Notes under the pieces: model-generated | What the model was told of the DNA's origin: nothing | Seen by the model: only the letters and a program-made list of their open reading frames with translations | Databases searched by the model: none | In this document: in pieces, positions 60,368 to 64,000 of the stretch | Position numbering within the stretch: position 1 is the first letter of the stretch | How the letters are laid out: every line of letters starts with the position of its first letter | Program-made: the position numbers and the translations under genes | Origin: Hyaloperonospora brassicae | Lineage: Eukaryota; Oomycota; Peronosporomycetes; Peronosporales; Peronosporaceae | NCBI GenBank assembly: GCA_947650285.1 | Contig: CANTFL010000006.1 | Location: 115,570 to 179,569, forward strand | Reading direction: 5' to 3' | DNA: 64,000 nt

Positions 60368-60760
60368 TGTAACGGGGCAACCCTTGCGTGAACTTAACGC
60401 AAGGGTTTCGGTGCCCCGACAGACGTACACAAGGCAAGCGAGGAAGCGTAGATAAGGTAAAAGCAGAACTGTTTTAATAATAACAAATTAAGTCTTATAT
60501 CCACTGTCTCTTTGTTTGACTTAACTTAATTATGCTAATGTAACTGAGTGTATGGTGACGTCTCGTCACCACTCATTGCGCGCGTCTTGCAGCGATTGGT
60601 GGGTTGATATCATCAAGATATCAACCAATGAACAGACTCTTTGGTCGACCCTTCAATATCACCACTTTGGTGATATTGTACAAAGAATATTCAACTTAAT
60701 ATTCTTTATTGTCATTGTTTCTTTAATGTCATTTTCCATGTAACGGGCTGCCCCGTTACA
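60368..60760 (-). repeat. 3' long terminal repeat, 393 bp
   Basis: The segment starts TGTAACGGGG and ends with the exact complement CCCCGTTACA, the TG...CA ends of an LTR. It abuts a polypurine tract on the element's upstream side. GGCAT precedes it and would be half of a 5-bp target duplication; the other end is outside the window. The LTR contains nested hairpins, for example a 10-bp stem at 60380-60406 inside a 7-bp stem (60373-60379 with 60412-60418). Confidence 0.8.
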
Positions 60761-60772
60761 TCACCCCCCTTA
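60761..60772 (-). other. Polypurine tract
   Basis: On the minus strand the 12 bases TAAGGGGGGTGA lie directly upstream of the LTR start TGTAACGGGG, the expected place of the plus-strand priming site. This fixes the element orientation as minus. Confidence 0.75.
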
Positions 60773-60890
60773 ACTGATAGTCACCGTGTGACTATCGAAA
60801 TACGGCGGCGACCCGTTGGCCACCATTGGGACTGGGAGCACTTGTTGGGTCAGTTCCGTTCGCAACTCGACCTGACTTCGCATAGTTAAC

Positions 60891-62494
60891 ATGTCTATGC
60901 GGGGTGACTCATGGCACACAGAGTCTGTGCCTGTGCCAGCTTCTGCGGCAGACGATTCGTCGTCTGCTGCTCGTTCTTCGCCTGCAACCACAGGTGCTGC
61001 AGGTGCACGCGGCACAATACCGCGTGCGCATGATGACCCCGACATCAAGGTCATCTACTCTGGCGAGTCAGACGTGTCTGACTCGGGCAATGCTGCAGAG
61101 GCGTCTCGCTCACCGGCGACGCCTCAGTATACACCAAGGTCACTGCCGAACGAACGGACACGTGAGTTGCAACACAGTCTGTTCGGCAGTGATGCTGAAT
61201 TTGGTGATGAGTATGTTTTCTCATCACCGCAATCAGCTCGTGCTCATTCGCACGAGCGACTTGACGATGGTGCAACCCATCGTCATACTGACAACCGTGG
61301 TACCAACAAAGGTACCACCGTGAAGCGTGATGAGCTGAAGCCGTGGCGTTTGCCCGAACGGCTCATCAATGGCTTGTCTTACGAGACAAGCCAACACCAT
61401 CGAATACCCTTATTCGATGCGACTGAGCTTCACGGCTTGGATCCCAGCGCGAGCAACTTTCGCGCTGAAGAAGACTTTTATATCGATGTCTTCCTTAGAC
61501 ATCGATGGTATAACGGCAACCAAAAGCGTGACAAATCCTCGCTTTTGGCTGCGTCGAACGCGTTCGTCCAAAACATAAAGAATTTTGGACGAGAAGGGTG
61601 GCTTAAGAAACTTGAGGCGGCACGCCTCAAGTTCGATAAGCGAACGCTAACCGGTGCAAGGTACCGGTTTCACTGTGTGTCGAGTGAGGCAGAAATTCCT
61701 TGCCTCACATGGGGAGACCCTTGTGCGAGTTGTGTTGACAACTCGCAGCGTGCACATAGGGACGTTTTTTTCCTAAGTTCGCCCTGGGGAAGGGAACACA
61801 TTTCGGCTGAGATGCGTGACGCGATTGCAAACTTGCAATCTGTCTACAAGCGCCTAGGGAGCGTGTTTACTGATGAGCCACAAGGCCAATCGGATGGGTC
61901 TCGTCATACTGGCGGACGAGACCTTCAACGTCCATCAACAGCTGAGAGTGGGGCTCCCAGCTGTTCCAAGAGTGTGGATACCCCCGCCACTGGACGAGGT
62001 AGCTCGTCCTTGATCCTGAATCGTCACGGTGATTCAAGATACGCTCCACTAGAGAGCGTTGACCACCGTGAGCATCCACCAAAGGATGTGGTGGAGGAGG
62101 AAAGACCTCCTCCAGAACCCCAGGCTCACCATCTCGACCCTTACGAGATGGATCGCGCAATCGATGAATTGCGCGATGAATTGAAGCACGAGCACGACCG
62201 GCGCTACGCTTTGACTGATACCATGCGGAAGAACCGCAAGGATCACGAGGCTGACGGGCGAGGGATCGCGCCGATTATACCACAGCGCAGCTTCAGGTCG
62301 AGCAGGATGTCCGCTTCCTTTCCGGTGAGCTGGCAACAGCTCGCGGGGAGGTATCCCGGTTAAGCTCCGAGGTATCTTATCTGCGCGGCCAGACGGATCG
62401 TCTGGAGCGCAAACGCAAGAACTTGATGGATGTTTTTGAATGTGGGGACTATCTTCATCGGAAGAAGAAGGCTTGTACTGACAGTACGGCCTGA
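60891..62494 (+). CDS. Antisense accessory ORF of the gypsy element (one frameshift)
   Basis: From ATG 60891 the plus strand is open to 62363. After a frameshift at about 62,240-62,270 a second frame ([20 protein letters not shown] onward) continues to TGA at 62492-62494. The N-terminal 150 residues are Ser/Thr/Pro-rich. The central part looks globular ([58 protein letters not shown], then CASC), and the C-terminus is a coiled coil with heptad-like Leu/Val spacing. I have a recollection, unverified, of many similar hypothetical proteins in Phytophthora gene sets. It lies antisense to the element and overlaps the pol 3' end by about 630 bp, including the chromodomain. The function is unknown. 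Confidence 0.6.
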
Positions 62495-64000
62495 GCCTTC
62501 TCACGTAAAACGTAGGATGCGTGCGTGTCTTACGTGGCAATTCGATCGTGTATGCATTGCCCTTGCGATGCAACACTTGAAATGGCCCAATGTACTTCGG
62601 CAGTAGTAAACTACTGCCGACAAAAGTGACTGCATGTCCAGGTAAGTTTACCGTAGACAGTAGTACTAGGTCATCAACCTTAAATGAAAGAACATTTGCT
62701 CTTCCATTCTTGTCTGCGTTCCGTTCCTGGTGGTCCACAGCGTTTGCGATGGAGTCCTGAACGAAACGGACTACCGCCTCTCGAGTCAGCAGGAAGTTCT
62801 CTGCTTACTCTTTGTTTTGGCTTTCAGTGCGCTTCGTGCGCACTGCTAAGAGATTGTTCTCTTCTTCAGCGAGGTTGTCTTCTTCCTCGCTGGAATAATC
62901 GTTGGCGATGCTGAATATACCAGCATCATCATCCGAGTCAGTAATAGCGTCGTCGCTATTATTGAGGTGATATTCTTCATCGATGTCGACCTGATCGACA
63001 TCGGCATCATACGTGACGACGTTAGCGTCGACACGTGATGAGCAAGAGCCAAAACGGTTTTTGCTCGAGCGAGTCCCTCCCCCCTTATCCAAGAATCACA
63101 CTCTAGAAGGGCGGGCACACGTGGATGGCGTAAGCCATTCACGTAAAACGGTGTGTGCTGTGTTGAAGCATGCACCGAATTATTGATGGCGAATTCCACC
63201 AAGGGCAGGAACTCGCTCCAACTTGGAAACGAGTGGACATATTCTCGAAGGATCTCTTCGAGGACACGGTTCGCACGTTCCGTCTGACCATCTGTTTCAA
63301 GATGGTTAGAAGTAGACATCTTCAATCGTGTTCCGAGAAAACGGAACACGGTTTGCCAAAATGCCGCCGTGAACCGAGGGTCACGGTCGAATACGAGTTC
63401 ACGGGGTAACCCGTGAAGTCTTAATAACGTGTCGAGAAAGACACGAGCACAACCTTGAGCCTTGATCGACTCGGGTACAGCAGCAAGATGGACCATCTTG
63501 CTGAACCGGTCAACAAACACAAGAATACCATTATTCTTGTGAGCGTCTTCGGGAAAACCGAAGACAAAGTCCGTTGAAACGGACTGCCAGCACTCTGTCG
63601 GAACGGGCAGAGGCTGCAATGGCGCACGGTATGAAGGACTAGGATTCACCCGTTGGCAAACCTCGCAAGCACATATGTACTTTCGTACAAACTGATACTG
63701 GCGGAGCCAGTAAAAGTCAAGACTTACAGTGAGGTAAGTCTTTTCTCTACCACGATGGCCGCCTGTTGGGGCATCGTGACACTCATACATGATGCGTAAA
63801 CGCAAATCATGATGAGCGGGTACGACGACACGAGGCGTGTCGTCGGCAACAGCTGTATAGTACAGCAATCCGTTGCGTGTACTATACCAATCCGAGGAGG
63901 ATCGGTACAAAGCCGGTAAATCCCTCATAGGTTTACTGGATGGATTTACTGGATAGATTCACCAGATGATCCATCAATCGCAGAAGATCCTTATCTTCTG
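61867..64000 (-). pseudogene. Pol polyprotein, integrase to chromodomain, with frame breaks
   Basis: The longest intact piece (63928-62846) carries the integrase: zinc HHCC (H51, H58, C88, C91 of that frame), then the catalytic triad D120 (STDFVFG), D181 (FDRDPRF) and E217 (QTERAN) with exactly 35 residues between the last two. A frame change at the C-run 63075-63084 leads into the acidic linker (SDDDAGIF), an in-frame TAA lies at 62805-62807, and the same frame resumes with VDDLVLLSTVNLPG and the KYIGPFQVL module. Another frame change between 62,500 and 62,160 precedes the chromodomain ([25 protein letters not shown]), which ends at TAA 61867-61869. A further stop and shift occurs near 63,935. 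Chromodomains of this class target insertion to modified chromatin. Confidence 0.85.

Larger units (their letters stand above)
60368..64000 (-). mobile_element. Ty3/gypsy retrotransposon with chromodomain integrase (3' part; continues beyond window)
   Basis: Reading on the minus strand: integrase, acidic linker, GPF module, chromodomain, polypurine tract and 3' LTR. The gag, protease and RT regions must lie beyond 64,000. The pol frame is broken in several places, yet the motifs are well preserved, so the insertion is fairly young compared with the AT-rich DNA beside it. An additional ORF runs antisense between LTR and pol. The whole element is unusually dense in short perfect inverted repeats (see findings). 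Confidence 0.9.

Noticed and set aside
1..64000. CRISPR arrays, rRNA genes, bacterial operons
   Set aside because: No regularly spaced identical repeats, no rRNA-like blocks and no polycistronic layout were found.

Overview
The window looks like nuclear DNA of an oomycete, probably Peronosporales (Phytophthora or downy-mildew type). The reasons are intron-poor, closely packed genes, short GT-AG introns of about 60-130 bp where introns occur, an LpxC-type gene among ordinary eukaryotic genes, and a Ty3/gypsy element with a chromodomain integrase. I could not fix the species.

Layout. Bases 1-32,300 are a gene-bearing block of balanced base composition. In order it holds a Q/P-rich protein (+, partial), a PDAT/LCAT-type acyltransferase (-), mitochondrial HSP60 (-), a 1,565-residue coiled-coil protein with UVR-like helices and FGGL-type motifs (-), a five-exon alpha/beta hydrolase whose nucleophile is replaced by glycine (-), a PRP38-type splicing factor (+, head-to-head with the hydrolase), LpxC (-), a five-exon Ran-binding-domain protein (+), a DUF4091/GH123-like protein (-) and, head-to-head with it, a DUF866/CZIB-like protein lacking its CXXC motifs (+). 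Between them lie stretches with only protein-like fragments (13.9-15.9 kb, 17.9-20.1 kb, 21.2-25.5 kb, 27.0-28.9 kb).

Bases of about 32,500-60,300 form a strongly AT-rich, gene-free region that reads as a graveyard of mobile elements. I could place a decayed non-LTR reverse transcriptase (about 36.3-37.7 kb, -), a weak Ty1/copia-like RT trace (46.4 kb), a tRNA-derived SINE-like head (53.6 kb), a 55-bp tandem duplication and simple repeats.

Bases 60,368-64,000 are the 3' part of a Ty3/gypsy element on the minus strand: 3' LTR, polypurine tract, integrase with its HHCC and D,D35E residues, GPF module and chromodomain, the pol reading frame being broken. An unusual ORF runs antisense between the LTR and pol and overlaps the chromodomain tail to tail. 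The most striking signal in the window is that this whole element (LTR, antisense ORF and pol) is packed with short perfect inverted repeats, over fifty stems of at least 7 bp in about 3.6 kb, far more than chance predicts. The genes to the left are mostly housekeeping functions (lipid synthesis, protein folding, splicing, nuclear transport) and do not form one pathway.
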